Assembly (NCBI RefSeq): GCF_014596475.1
Contig: NZ_MECJ01000033.1
Coordinates: 1-64,000, forward strand
From: Streptomyces sp. CBMA152
GTDB lineage: Bacteria > Actinomycetota > Actinomycetes > Streptomycetales > Streptomycetaceae
Length of the DNA: 64,000 bases
Direction of reading: 5' to 3'
Part shown: positions 33,997-42,869 of the stretch, one piece after another
How positions within the stretch are numbered: position 1 is the stretch's first letter
Layout: each line of letters starts with the position of its first letter
Program-made: the position numbers and the translations under genes
Notes under the pieces: generated by a model
What the model saw: the letters and a program-made list of their open reading frames with translations, nothing else
Told to the model about the DNA's origin: nothing
Databases searched by the model: none

Positions 33997-36599
33997 CTGC
34001 GTGCCTCCTCGACTGTCTCCCCCGTCTGTTGTGGTGTCTGTACCGTCTTCTCTTCGTTACGTACGTCCTGGATCTCCGACTCGGCGTCCCGGCGGCCCTC
34101 CAGGGCGCCCTGCTGGAACCCGCCGAGGCGGCGGCGCAGGGCGTCGGCGACATCGGCGCCGCCCTTGCGCGCGGCCGGTGCGGTGGTGCCCGCCTTGACC
34201 ACCTTCGGGGTCCGCTTGGGCAGCCCCTTGTCGGTGATGCGCTGCGCGGGCACGACGGGCTCGGGCGCCTCGGGCTCGGGCGTGGGAAGCCGCATCTCGA
34301 ACGTCGGCTGGTCCACGACCCGCTCGTGCGCGTCGGGCTCACCGGCGTCCGGCTCGACCGTCTCCGGCTCGGCCGCCTCCGCCTTGACCAGCGGAATCTG
34401 CCCCGACCGTTCCGTACGCTCCGGCAGCACATTGGAGTTGGCCTCCGCAAGCGCCCCCGGCAGCGTGAACCTCGGGGCGTCGCCCGGGGCCGGCATCACA
34501 TGCGGCGCCGCGACCGGCGGCGTCGTCGGCAGGATCGGCTCGGGCAGCACGACCACCGCCGCCACCCCGCCCTGCTTCTGCTCGCGCAGCTCGATGCGTA
34601 CGCCGTGGCGGCGCGCCAGCAGCGCGGCGACATGCAGGCCGAGGCCGCCCGCGTCCGTGCCGGGCTCCCCCGGCTCGTACGTGGAGGGGTCCGCGAGCCG
34701 CAGGTTCAGCTCGGTGCGGCGCTTGGGACCGATGCCGATGCCCTCGTCCTGGACCGAGAGCATGATCTCGCCGTTCTCCAACTGCCAGCCGGAGAGCTGC
34801 ACTTGGACGTCGGGCGGCGAGAACGAGGTGGCGTTCTCAAGCAGCTCGGCGACGAGGTGGCTGAGGTCGTCGGCCGCGAACCCGGCGACCTGCGCGTGCG
34901 GCGGGACGGCCTGGATGACGACCCGCTCGTACCGCTCGATCTCGCTGACGGCGGCCCGCAGCACATCCACCAGCGGGACCGGGCCCGGGTGGTTGTGGTG
35001 GTGCTCCGCGCCCGCGAGGACCAGCAGGTTCTCGCCGTGGCGGCGGATGACCGTGGCCATGTGGTCGAGCTTGAAGAGCGTGGCGAGCGCGTCCGGGTCC
35101 TGCTCGCGCTCCTCCAAGCCCTCGATGATGCCGAGCTGACGCTCGACCAGACCGAGGCTGCGCAGGCCGAGGTTGACGAAGGTGTGCTGAACCGTCCCGC
35201 GCGTCCGCTCCAGTTGCGCGGTCAACTCCCGTACGGAATCGGTGAGTTCGGCGCGCTCCGCGAGCAGCGCCGCCCGCTCGTCGGCGAGCGCCAGCTCGGC
35301 GCCGCGCGCGCTCGCGACCTCCGCGCCGAGGGTGTCGGCGCGTACGCCGAGGTCGCACAGGCGGCCGTGGAGCGTATTCAGGGACCGTACGACCTGGGCG
35401 AACTCGTCGTTGCGGCCGGTGAAGCGGACCGGCTCCTCCGTCTGGGGGGCCGCCGCGAGCCGGGCCGCGCCGCGCCGCAGCACGGCGAGCGGGCGGGTCA
35501 GCGAGCGGGCGGTGCCGGACGAGACGCCGATGGCGAGCAGCACGAGCGCGCCCACCAGCGCGACCTTGATCTCCAGGTCGGTGACGTCGTCGTCGCGCAG
35601 CGCCTCGAACCGCTTGACCTCGGCGGCCGCGAGGGCCGACTGGGTGCCGCGCATCCGGTCGACCCGGGCGGTGAGCGCGGCGTCGACCTTGTCGGCGCCC
35701 AGCTTGCGGTCGGCGGCGCTGAGTTGGGGCTGGTCGGTGAGACGGGCGAGATAGCGCTCGGCGGCGTCGACGTCCGGGCCGGTGACCGTGGTGGCGAGCT
35801 TGTCGCGCGCGGCGGCCGAGGCGGCCTGGTCGAAGTCGGCGAGCGCCGACTGCTCGCGCACCCGCGCCTGCTGCCCGGCGGCGCTCAACGCGTCCCGGGT
35901 GTGCGCCTCGTCGCTGTCGCCCGGATCCTTCTGTACGTAACGCCCGCTGATGGGGTCGTACACCGTGCCGGTGGACTTCTGCGGCACGGAGAGCGCGGCG
36001 ACGAGCAGGCCCCGGGTGGCGGAGGCGAGTTCGGCGGCGCGGCCCAGGTCGGCGGGGGCGCGAGTGGCCTCGGCGGCGCGCGGCGGTGTCTTGTCGGCGA
36101 GCTCGTCGGCGACGGCGAGCAGCTTGGCGATGACGTCCGTGTACGCCCGGTTGGCCTCCAGGGCGGTGCCCTTGCCGGTCAGGATGGTGCGGCGCAGGGA
36201 CGGCACGGTGGCGAGGTCGCGGCCGAGGGCGGCGGAGGCGTTGGCGCGGATCTCGTCGATACGCCGGTCGACCTGGGTCGCGCGGTCCTTGAGCCCGGCC
36301 TCCTGGCGCGGGTCGCGGCCGCCCGCGATGTACGCGGTGACGTCGTCGCGCTCGTCGCCCAGCGCGTGCGCGAGGGTGACGGCCTGCTGGTCGAGCTGGG
36401 CGAGCGTGACCAGGTTCTGCGAGTCGTTGAGGTCGGAGGACGCGGTGAGCACGGCGGGCGCGCCCGCGCCGAGCACGGTGAGCGAGACCACGGCGACCGA
36501 GGCGACCAGCCGGGTCCGTACACGCGCGGTGCGCGCGGCGCCCTCGGCCGGGTCGCCGTCCTTGCCCCGAGGCCGCTTGTTCTGCACCGGTGCTCTCAA
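33993..36599 (-). CDS. cvnA: CvnA, conservon sensor histidine kinase-like protein
   Basis: 868 residues. A first helix near residue 35 and a second near 345 bound a ~300-residue helical external domain of the nitrate-sensor (NIT) type, followed by HAMP and a HATPase_c domain: N box LLENATSFSPPDVQV, G1 VQDEGIGIG and G2 GGLGLHVAALLA. A conserved His lies in FKLDHMATVIRRHGENL in place of a classical HisKA box. A long acidic, Pro-rich C-terminal tail of ~200 residues follows. TTG 36599 is used; GTG 36587 with GAGAG upstream is an alternative. First gene of the cvnA-B-C-D operon. Confidence 0.9.
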   Translation of the reverse strand: MRAPVQNKRPRGKDGDPAEGAARTARVRTRLVASVAVVSLTVLGAGAPAVLTASSDLNDSQNLVTLAQLDQQAVTLAHALGDERDDVTAYIAGGRDPRQEAGLKDRATQVDRRIDEIRANASAALGRDLATVPSLRRTILTGKGTALEANRAYTDVIAKLLAVADELADKTPPRAAEATRAPADLGRAAELASATRGLLVAALSVPQKSTGTVYDPISGRYVQKDPGDSDEAHTRDALSAAGQQARVREQSALADFDQAASAAARDKLATTVTGPDVDAAERYLARLTDQPQLSAADRKLGADKVDAALTARVDRMRGTQSALAAAEVKRFEALRDDDVTDLEIKVALVGALVLLAIGVSSGTARSLTRPLAVLRRGAARLAAAPQTEEPVRFTGRNDEFAQVVRSLNTLHGRLCDLGVRADTLGAEVASARGAELALADERAALLAERAELTDSVRELTAQLERTRGTVQHTFVNLGLRSLGLVERQLGIIEGLEEREQDPDALATLFKLDHMATVIRRHGENLLVLAGAEHHHNHPGPVPLVDVLRAAVSEIERYERVVIQAVPPHAQVAGFAADDLSHLVAELLENATSFSPPDVQVQLSGWQLENGEIMLSVQDEGIGIGPKRRTELNLRLADPSTYEPGEPGTDAGGLGLHVAALLARRHGVRIELREQKQGGVAAVVVLPEPILPTTPPVAAPHVMPAPGDAPRFTLPGALAEANSNVLPERTERSGQIPLVKAEAAEPETVEPDAGEPDAHERVVDQPTFEMRLPTPEPEAPEPVVPAQRITDKGLPKRTPKVVKAGTTAPAARKGGADVADALRRRLGGFQQGALEGRRDAESEIQDVRNEEKTVQTPQQTGETVEEARS

Positions 36600-36966
36600 T
36601 CTTGACTCGTCCGCCCATGAAGCCGAGGTGACGACCGGTCATGCGTCTGATGCGCCCTGTGCGACGCGTTCCCACCCCTGCGCGGCTTCCGACCATTCCA
36701 GTGGTTTTGGGAAGGAGGCATGCAACATCCACCCCGCCACCCGAACGAGTGAACAACACTCGGGAGTTGGCCATCAACTCCCGCGGAATGCCTGCCCCCG
36801 TTCGTGCGCGCGGCCGGTTGGAACTTCCGCGCGGGCTTTGGCAGGATGCCCGCCCACAGCTTTCTGACAGGTCCACATCCGTCGGGAAAACCGCACTCCG
36901 CCGCACTGGTCCAGGCCAATTCACCGGCCATGGAAGGTGCGTGAAGGCGTCGTGCAGACTGGCCGT
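36600..36966. other. Divergent control region between cvnA and the phosphatase gene
   Basis: 367 bases with lower GC than the genes. I see no coding sequence except a 10-codon frame at about 36720 whose AAGGAGG is too close to its ATG to be convincing. CAGACT at 36955-36960 is a possible -10 box for the phosphatase gene. No clear cvnA promoter is recognised. Confidence 0.4.
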
Positions 36967-37752
36967 ATGCGCATCGAACTCACCACTGACCCCGGTGACC
37001 CCGCCCGCCCCAACGAGGACTGGGCGACCACGGCACTGCCTGCCGCCGGGCGGGGCGGGGCGCTGGTGGTGCTCGACGGGGTGACGCCACCACCGGGCAA
37101 CGGCGACTGTGTGCACGACGTGCCCTGGTTCACCGCCCGGCTCGGCGGCGCACTGACCGAACTGTCCGGTTCGCGGCGCGACATGACGCTGACCGAGATC
37201 CTCGCCGAGTCCATCAGGCGCACCGCCGACGCCCACCGCGACACGTGTGACCTTTCTCACCCGCGTACTCCGCAGGCGACGGTGGTCCTGGCGCGCTGGG
37301 ACGAGTCGTACGTGGAGCACCTCGTGCTCTCCGACTCCGCCCTGCTCGTCGAATCGCCCGACGGTACGGTCCGGGCGGTCCTCGACGACCGGCTCGACCG
37401 GGTGCCGCGCTCTTCGCTGGTGTCTGACGATGTGGCCGACGCGCTCGCCCGGAACAAGGAGGGCGGCTTCTTCACCGCGGCCGCCGATCCGTCGGTGGCC
37501 GCGCGTGCTGTCACCGGGCGCATCCCGACCCGGTCGGTACGGTCGCTCGTCGCCCTGACCGACGGCGCCAGCCGGTGGGTGGAGAAGTTCCGCGAAGGCG
37601 ACTGGGTCGACTGTGTGGCGTTGCTGCGCAAGGCGGGCCCGCAGGGGCTTGTCGAACGCGTTCGGGAGCTGGAGCGCGCCGACACCTCTCGTACGTATCT
37701 GCGGCGCAGTAAGACGCATGACGATGCGACCGTCGTGTTCGTTGAGCTCTGA
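36967..37752 (+). CDS. PP2C-like protein phosphatase domain protein
   Basis: 261 residues with PP2C-type metal motifs in order: RPNEDWA, VVLDGVTPP, LVALTDGASRW and a C-terminal HDDATVVF. These supply the aspartates that hold the two Mn/Mg ions in Ser/Thr phosphatases, though the motifs are looser than in canonical PP2C. ATG 36967 is probably a leaderless start, with CAGACT six bases upstream and no Shine-Dalgarno. It is divergent from the conservon and may reverse phosphorylation in that or another pathway; this is inference. Confidence 0.78.
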   Translation: MRIELTTDPGDPARPNEDWATTALPAAGRGGALVVLDGVTPPPGNGDCVHDVPWFTARLGGALTELSGSRRDMTLTEILAESIRRTADAHRDTCDLSHPRTPQATVVLARWDESYVEHLVLSDSALLVESPDGTVRAVLDDRLDRVPRSSLVSDDVADALARNKEGGFFTAAADPSVAARAVTGRIPTRSVRSLVALTDGASRWVEKFREGDWVDCVALLRKAGPQGLVERVRELERADTSRTYLRRSKTHDDATVVFVEL

Positions 37753-37764
37753 CGCTGCCGGTTG

Positions 37765-37815
37765 TTCGTCTGCGGGTCGGTGGGGGCTGGTCGCGCAGTT
37801 CCCCGCGCCCCTTTA
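37765..37815. repeat. Dispersed inverted repeat, half copy 4
   Basis: Left arm only: TTCGTCTGCGGGTCGG, then GGGGGCTGGT and the CGCGCAGTTCCCCGCGCCCC core, ending in TTTAGGG. The complementary right arm is missing. Confidence 0.75.
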
Positions 37816-37847
37816 GGGCACCCGGTACCGCAGCGTAGGTGACCCCA

Positions 37848-38312
37848 CTACGGGCGCTGCACCCCCGGCTCCTGCATGTCCGCCCTCGCATTCAACTGGT
37901 GCAGCAGGCGGGCCAGTTCGGCGATTTCCGTGCGGTCCCAGTCGGCCAGTTTGGTGACGTACTGGGCGCGGCGGGCGTCGCGGACGCGGCGGAAGCGGGC
38001 CAGGCCCTCGTCGGTGAGGCGGACGAGGGAGGCGCGGCCGTCGGCCGGGTCCGGTTCGCGGGCCACCAGGCCCAGGTCCTCCAGGGCCCGCAGCTGGCGG
38101 CTCATGGTCGCCTTGCCGACGCCGAAGTACGCGGCGAGCTCGGTGGCCCGCTGTGGGCCGCCCTCCTCCAGGCGCACGAAGAGCCCGTACGCGGCCGCCT
38201 CCAGCTCGGGATGGACCGCGCGGGCCATCTCGCCGGAGGACGCGCGGGCGCGCCGGAGGAACACCGCCAGCTCGCGTTCGAGCGCGAGAAACTCCTGGTC
38301 CGGACCGTCCAC
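37848..38312 (-). CDS. MarR-family transcriptional regulator
   Basis: 154 residues. A winged helix is seen in RATELAAYFGVGKATMSRQL, RALEDLGLVAREPDPADGRA with the wing arginine, then LVRLTDEGLARF. GTG 38312 is chosen because GGGAG lies five bases upstream; an ATG at 38324 overlaps this Shine-Dalgarno. A perfect inverted repeat over its -10 box (38333-38350) suggests autorepression. No transporter or enzyme gene is adjacent, so its targets are unknown. Confidence 0.88.
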   Translation of the reverse strand: MDGPDQEFLALERELAVFLRRARASSGEMARAVHPELEAAAYGLFVRLEEGGPQRATELAAYFGVGKATMSRQLRALEDLGLVAREPDPADGRASLVRLTDEGLARFRRVRDARRAQYVTKLADWDRTEIAELARLLHQLNARADMQEPGVQRP

Positions 38313-38332
38313 ATCAGCTCCCATCCCACGGT

Positions 38333-38350
38333 TGTCCCGACGGGACAGTA
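38333..38350 (-). promoter_or_regulatory. MarR promoter/operator
   Basis: TGTCCC-GAC-GGGACA at 38333-38347 is a perfect 6-bp inverted repeat overlapping a minus-strand -10 box TACTGT (38350-38345). A regulator bound here would block its own promoter. Confidence 0.6.
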
Positions 38351-38372
38351 TTGACCAGTCCTCTGTGGACGA

Positions 38373-38401
38373 GGGCCCCCGGCACCGGCTGCCGGGGGCC
38401 C
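38373..38401. terminator. Hairpin between the metalloprotease and MarR genes
   Basis: GGGCCCCCGGCA (38373-38384) pairs perfectly with TGCCGGGGGCCC (38390-38401) around a 5-base loop. It lies 23 bp beyond the stop codon of the minus-strand protease gene. Confidence 0.75.
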
Positions 38402-38423
38402 TTTGGCTCAATTACGAGCTCGA

Positions 38424-41288
38424 CTACGAGCAGGTTCCGGCGGGCCGGTCCCGGGTGACCAGGTCCGTGAAGCCGGTGGTGCCGTCCAGCCAGACGACCT
38501 TCCTGCCGCCCGCCGACGACGGGTACAGCTGCTCACCGCGGTTGCAGGACACCCGCTCCTTGCGGGTGCCGTCCGCGCTGAACTGCCACAGCTTGGGCAG
38601 GGTCTCATTGCGGTACCGCGTGTCCGGCAGCAGGGTGTTCACGGTGACCGCGTCGTCGGATGCGGTCAGGTCGAACGGGATCAGCGCGCCCGGCCCGGCC
38701 TCGGGGCTGAGGTCGACCGTCCCGGTGCCCGCCAGGGTGGACCGGCGCACCGCCATCTGTCCCTGGTCGGCCGGGTTCTCGTCGGCGAGCCAGAACACGT
38801 TCTTGCCGGTGATCCCGGTCTGCCCGATGGCCTGCGGCTCCCCGAGCTGCTGGGCGAGACGGGTGGCGCCGGTGGCGATGTCGTACGTCTCGACACCGAT
38901 CTTGTAGTCGTCCCCGACCGGGTAGAGCTTGGCGTACGCCACGGTGCCGTGACGCAGCGACGGCAGCGCGGTGCCGAGCTGGTACTTGCCGCCGTCCACC
39001 CAGGTCGGCTCGCGGTCGCCGGGCTTCAGGAAGCCGACGTGGCGCCCGCCGAACGGGTCGAAGGACTCGAAGACCACGGTGCCGTTCTCGACCCGCAGGT
39101 TCTGGACGTTCGTGGTCGAGGTGTACAGCTTCTTGATCGGGCCGCCCGCGATCGGCCGGGACAGGATGTCGAGGCTGCTCGTGCCGAACGCGGCCCACAC
39201 CACGCTCTTGCCGTCGGTGGCCGGATACACGTGGAAGCGGCCGTCGTTGGGGCTGATCAACTTGGCCGAGCCGGTTCCGTCCGCCTTGCCGGCCCAGATC
39301 GAGTACGGCTCGGTGCCGTCGTCGTTGGACTTCGAGGTGGCCCACCAGCCGCCGCCCGCCGCCGTGCCCGTACCGGTGGTGTTGAGCTTGCCGAAGAGCT
39401 GGTCGGAGTCGACGCCGATGGCGTTCTCCCAGCCGGGCACGATGCCGTGGGCGTTGAAGGAGCGCTTGACGATGTTCTGCTGGCGCCCGGAGAGCTTGAG
39501 GTCCTTGGCGGCCGCGAGGATCGCGTTGCGCGCCTCGGTGTAGCCGTCCAGGGGCGTCATGTACGTGGAGAGCGCCTTGTAGACGAGCCTGTCCGCGAGG
39601 AGGGGGTCCTTGGGGTCGAGGTCCTGGCGGATGTCCCACAGGGCGCCCGAGAAGATCGTCGAGTTGAGGTGCACCCCGCCGTTGTCGGTGGCGAAGGAGA
39701 CGCCGAGGTAGTCCTTGGACGTGGTGCGCCCGTCGTTGAGGTCGCGGAAGGCGCAGTCGCGGGGCTTGGCGGTGCGGCACAGGTTCTCGCCGATGAGCCC
39801 GGAGTCCGGGTCGTCCATCTTCGTCCCGCTGACCGTGACGTCGATGGCGTTGCCGAAGTAGTCCGCGAGCGCTTCGTTGAGGGCGCCGGACTGGCCCGCG
39901 TAGACCAGGTTCGCGGTGTTCTCGACCACGCCGTGCGTCATCTCGTGGCCGACCACGTCGAGGTCGGCGGAGAGCGTCTTGTACTGCTCGTCCCCGGAGC
40001 CGTACACCATCTTCTGGCCGTCCCAGAAGGCGTTGACGTACGGGCCGCCGAACAGCGTCACGCCGACCAGCGAGTCGATGCCCATGCCGCGCCCGTCGAG
40101 GCTGTCGCGGCCGTGCACGTTCTTGTAGTAGTCGTAGACCTGCCCGGCCGCCCAGTGCGCGTCGACCGCGCCCGCGGCGGTGGCGTCGCCGCTGTAGTCC
40201 GGACCCGCGTTGGTGAACTCCTTGAGCCCGCTGGGCCACTGCCCCGACGCGTCGCCGACGTCGACCGCGCGCGCGTCCCAGGTGTGCAGGGTGTTCTTGC
40301 TGGTGGCCGCCATGCGCGCGTAGTCGACCAGGTTGTACTGCTTGGCGGAGGCGTCGAAGTAGATGTTCAGCGGGACCTTGTCGCCGCTGTACTTGACGCC
40401 GGTGCCGGTGGTGCCGGGGTTGTCGTTCGCCTGTGTCCGAGCCGGGCCCCGCACCGCCTGGTGCGCCGTCGTGCCCGTGGCGGGCTTCGGCGCGGTGAGC
40501 GTCTTGATACGGCTGTACTGGAGCACCGGGAACCCGGCGTGCGCGTCCACGTACACGTCCTGGAGGACCGGTCTGCCGGTGTTCGCCTCGGTGCCGCGCA
40601 CGGTGACGCGGTAGGTGAGCACGCCCGCGCCCCTGGGGATGACGACCAGGCCGCCCGAGGTGCCGGTGAGCGCGGCCCCCGCCGCGCTCTTCGCGCCCTC
40701 GGCCCGCTGGATGTCCTTCTTGCCGAGGGTGGCGCCGCCGACGCGGGCCGCGACCGAGGAGACGGCCCGGCGCACGGCGACGTCCTCGGCGACGGTCGCG
40801 GTGGTCGACGTGGTCAGCGCGGTGAAGTACTTGCCGGAGGTCCCGGTGACGACCCGCTTGCCGTCCTGCTTCTCCATCCGCACCACGTACTGCCCGCCCA
40901 GCACCTCGACCCCGTGGTACTTCTGCTGGAGCCGTACGGTCTCGTCGGCGCCCTGCCTCAGCGTCTGTACGGGGGTGAGGTCGCGGCCGGGGTCGGCGAT
41001 GCGGTAGCGGCTCTCCTTCGCCGCGAGATGGCCGCGGGCCGCGTCGGCCGGGGCGGCCTTGGCGTCGGCGCTCTCGTGGAGGCCGTCGACGAGGGCCGGG
41101 GTCTGTGTTCCGGTGCCGGGGACGACATCGGCGGCCGGGGTCTGTGCCGGGGGTGCGGCCTGGGCCGCCGGTACCGAGGTGGCGAGCAGCGCGGCCGCGC
41201 CGAGGAGGGCGGCTGCGCCCGCTCCCCGGGCGAGTAATCCCTCTTTGGCCGTGCCTGCTCCTGACGTGCCTGCTCTGGGCTTGCGCAA
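38424..41288 (-). CDS. Secreted M4 (thermolysin-type) zinc metalloprotease with C-terminal propeller-like domain
   Basis: 954 residues. Signal peptide ending AQA-AP near residue 45, an FTP/PepSY-type propeptide of ~200 residues, and the M4 catalytic domain with HEMTH (H448, E449, H452) and the third zinc ligand in GALNEALADYFGN. After the protease, about residue 625 onward, a ~330-residue region rich in WxxSKS/VVWAA/VFES-type strands resembles a TolB-like beta propeller, unusual in short thermolysins but seen in some streptomycete members. The start is TTG 41288, five bases after GGAGGA. It is exported and degrades external protein. Confidence 0.92.
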   Translation of the reverse strand: MRKPRAGTSGAGTAKEGLLARGAGAAALLGAAALLATSVPAAQAAPPAQTPAADVVPGTGTQTPALVDGLHESADAKAAPADAARGHLAAKESRYRIADPGRDLTPVQTLRQGADETVRLQQKYHGVEVLGGQYVVRMEKQDGKRVVTGTSGKYFTALTTSTTATVAEDVAVRRAVSSVAARVGGATLGKKDIQRAEGAKSAAGAALTGTSGGLVVIPRGAGVLTYRVTVRGTEANTGRPVLQDVYVDAHAGFPVLQYSRIKTLTAPKPATGTTAHQAVRGPARTQANDNPGTTGTGVKYSGDKVPLNIYFDASAKQYNLVDYARMAATSKNTLHTWDARAVDVGDASGQWPSGLKEFTNAGPDYSGDATAAGAVDAHWAAGQVYDYYKNVHGRDSLDGRGMGIDSLVGVTLFGGPYVNAFWDGQKMVYGSGDEQYKTLSADLDVVGHEMTHGVVENTANLVYAGQSGALNEALADYFGNAIDVTVSGTKMDDPDSGLIGENLCRTAKPRDCAFRDLNDGRTTSKDYLGVSFATDNGGVHLNSTIFSGALWDIRQDLDPKDPLLADRLVYKALSTYMTPLDGYTEARNAILAAAKDLKLSGRQQNIVKRSFNAHGIVPGWENAIGVDSDQLFGKLNTTGTGTAAGGGWWATSKSNDDGTEPYSIWAGKADGTGSAKLISPNDGRFHVYPATDGKSVVWAAFGTSSLDILSRPIAGGPIKKLYTSTTNVQNLRVENGTVVFESFDPFGGRHVGFLKPGDREPTWVDGGKYQLGTALPSLRHGTVAYAKLYPVGDDYKIGVETYDIATGATRLAQQLGEPQAIGQTGITGKNVFWLADENPADQGQMAVRRSTLAGTGTVDLSPEAGPGALIPFDLTASDDAVTVNTLLPDTRYRNETLPKLWQFSADGTRKERVSCNRGEQLYPSSAGGRKVVWLDGTTGFTDLVTRDRPAGTCS

Positions 41289-41495
41289 GGTCTTCCTCCA
41301 CGGGCCGATGGACGGCGGGTGGCGCCTGACAGCGCCGACTGGTCATGACCATGCAAGCCGTGGTGCCTGAACCCCTCAATGGGGCCTCTGCGGTGACTTG
41401 TGGACATGCCCACTTGTGAGGCACCTGTGCACGGAGCGAGAATCCTGTGCACGTTCAGGGGGGATTAGTCCAATACGGGACTGCTGGGGGCGGAG

Positions 41496-41750
41496 TTGGG
41501 GCGATTACGGGCCGCGCGGACCGACGGACCGGGCGAGGGAGCGGACGAGGGGCAGTGCCCGAGCGAGGAACAGCTGGAGCTCCTGGGCCTGCTGGCCGAG
41601 GGCCTGAAGGACGAGGCGATCGCCCGCCGCCTCGGCGTCCATGTGCACACCGCCCGGCGCCGGATCACCCGCCTGCTGCACGACCTGGACGCGGACACCC
41701 GCTTCCAGGCGGGCGCGCGGGCCACCCTGCGCGGCTGGCTGGACGACTGA
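41496..41750 (+). CDS. Short LuxR-type HTH protein, possibly a gene remnant
   Basis: 84 residues whose last 65 are a LuxR/GerE helix-turn-helix: QLELLGLLAEGLKDEAIARR, then LGVHVHTARRRITRLLHDLD and ending FQAGARATLRGWLDD. The N-terminal sensor half that such regulators normally have is missing; an in-frame stop lies at 41466 and the only start is a TTG with no well-placed Shine-Dalgarno. It may be a real single-domain regulator of the divergent protease gene or the 3' remnant of a larger regulator. Confidence 0.6.
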   Translation: MGRLRAARTDGPGEGADEGQCPSEEQLELLGLLAEGLKDEAIARRLGVHVHTARRRITRLLHDLDADTRFQAGARATLRGWLDD

Positions 41751-41900
41751 CGCCAACTCCCGCTGTCTGAAAGTCGGTTACGAAGAACGAGCCGTCGACG
41801 CGCCTGAACAGGGCCGCTGTCGACGCACCAGTGGCCTGGGCCATTGGCAGTTCCGGAAACTCTTTCGCGTCACGGTCTACGTGCGTAGCTTCTTCCGTAT

Positions 41901-41922
41901 GACATGTCCACAGCGACATGTC
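41901..41922 (+). promoter_or_regulatory. Two copies of the palindrome GACATGTC upstream of the lysozyme gene
   Basis: GACATGTC occurs at 41901-41908 and 41915-41922, 14 bp apart, about 50-70 bp before the lysozyme start. Each copy is a perfect palindrome and together they form a larger one, which is typical of a cooperative operator. A similar GGACATGCCC block lies at about 41401 in front of the metalloprotease gene. Confidence 0.5.
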
Positions 41923-41968
41923 GATATCCCCGGCACGTCCCCCCACCCACGCCTTTCGGAGGCGCGCA

Positions 41969-42793
41969 ATGCCCGTGCACAGACCCGGAACGGCCCGCCG
42001 CGGCCCCCTCGCCGCGGCCGGAATCCTCCTCTCCGCCCTCGCCCTGCTGCTGACTGCCCCCGGCACCGCGGAAGCCGCCCACACCCCCGCCCGTGGCACC
42101 GCCACCATGGGCATGGGCGTCGCGGCCCACGACGGCGTCGGTGGCCCGCCCGGCGCCACCCTCGCCGTCCAGACGGAGGGCGTCGACACCAGCAGCCACA
42201 ACGGCAACGTCGCCTGGTCCACGCTCTGGAACAGCGGCGTGAAGTGGGCCTACGTCAAGGCCACCGAAGGCACCTACTACACCAACCCGTACTTCGCGCA
42301 GCAGTACAACGGCTCGTACAACGTCGGCATGATCCGCGGCGCGTACCACTTCGCGACACCGGACACCACGAGCGGCGCCACCCAGGCCGACTACTTCGTG
42401 GACCACGGCGGCGGCTGGTCCCAAGACGGCCGTACGCTGCCGGGCGCGCTGGACATCGAGTGGAACCCGTACGGCGCCGCCTGCTACGGGCTCTCGCAGA
42501 GCGAGATGGTCAGCTGGATCGCCGACTTCACCGACGAGTACCGGGCCCGCACCGGCCGGGACGCGGTGATCTACACCGCCACCAGCTGGTGGACCCAGTG
42601 CACCGGAAACTCCGCCGCCTTCGGCTCCACCGACCCGCTGTGGATCGCCCGCTACAACACCGACCCGGGCACGCTCCCGGCCGGCTGGGGCTACTACACG
42701 ATGTGGCAGTACACCTCCTCCGGCCCCACCGTCGGCGACCACTCGCGCTTCAACGGGGCGTACGACCGCCTGCAAGCTCTGGCCAACGGATAG
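41969..42793 (+). CDS. Secreted GH25 lysozyme (muramidase)
   Basis: 274 residues. Signal peptide ending AEA-AH near residue 33. The glycoside hydrolase family 25 domain starts GVDTSSHNGNVAW, with the first catalytic Asp at D73, and the DxE motif ALDIEWNP supplies D162 and E164. It cleaves peptidoglycan between MurNAc and GlcNAc, and the fold is that of Streptomyces ACM-type lysozymes. ATG 41969 follows GGAGG. A strong terminator follows the stop codon within 7 bp. Confidence 0.93.
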   Translation: MPVHRPGTARRGPLAAAGILLSALALLLTAPGTAEAAHTPARGTATMGMGVAAHDGVGGPPGATLAVQTEGVDTSSHNGNVAWSTLWNSGVKWAYVKATEGTYYTNPYFAQQYNGSYNVGMIRGAYHFATPDTTSGATQADYFVDHGGGWSQDGRTLPGALDIEWNPYGAACYGLSQSEMVSWIADFTDEYRARTGRDAVIYTATSWWTQCTGNSAAFGSTDPLWIARYNTDPGTLPAGWGYYTMWQYTSSGPTVGDHSRFNGAYDRLQALANG

Positions 42794-42799
42794 CCCAGC

Positions 42800-42829
42800 G
42801 CCCCCGGTGCGTCGACGCGCACCGGGGGC
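42800..42829 (+). terminator. Terminator after the lysozyme gene
   Basis: A 12-bp perfect stem, GCCCCCGGTGCG (42800-42811) with CGCACCGGGGGC (42818-42829), and a 6-base loop. Confidence 0.85.
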
Positions 42830-42869
42830 CTCAACGCATTCCGACCCGTCATACGACAGGATGGTCGCC

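Noticed and set aside
36718..36760. Ten-codon peptide gene with AAGGAGG
   Set aside because: Only one base separates the Shine-Dalgarno core from the ATG, and the peptide is Pro/His-rich without other support.
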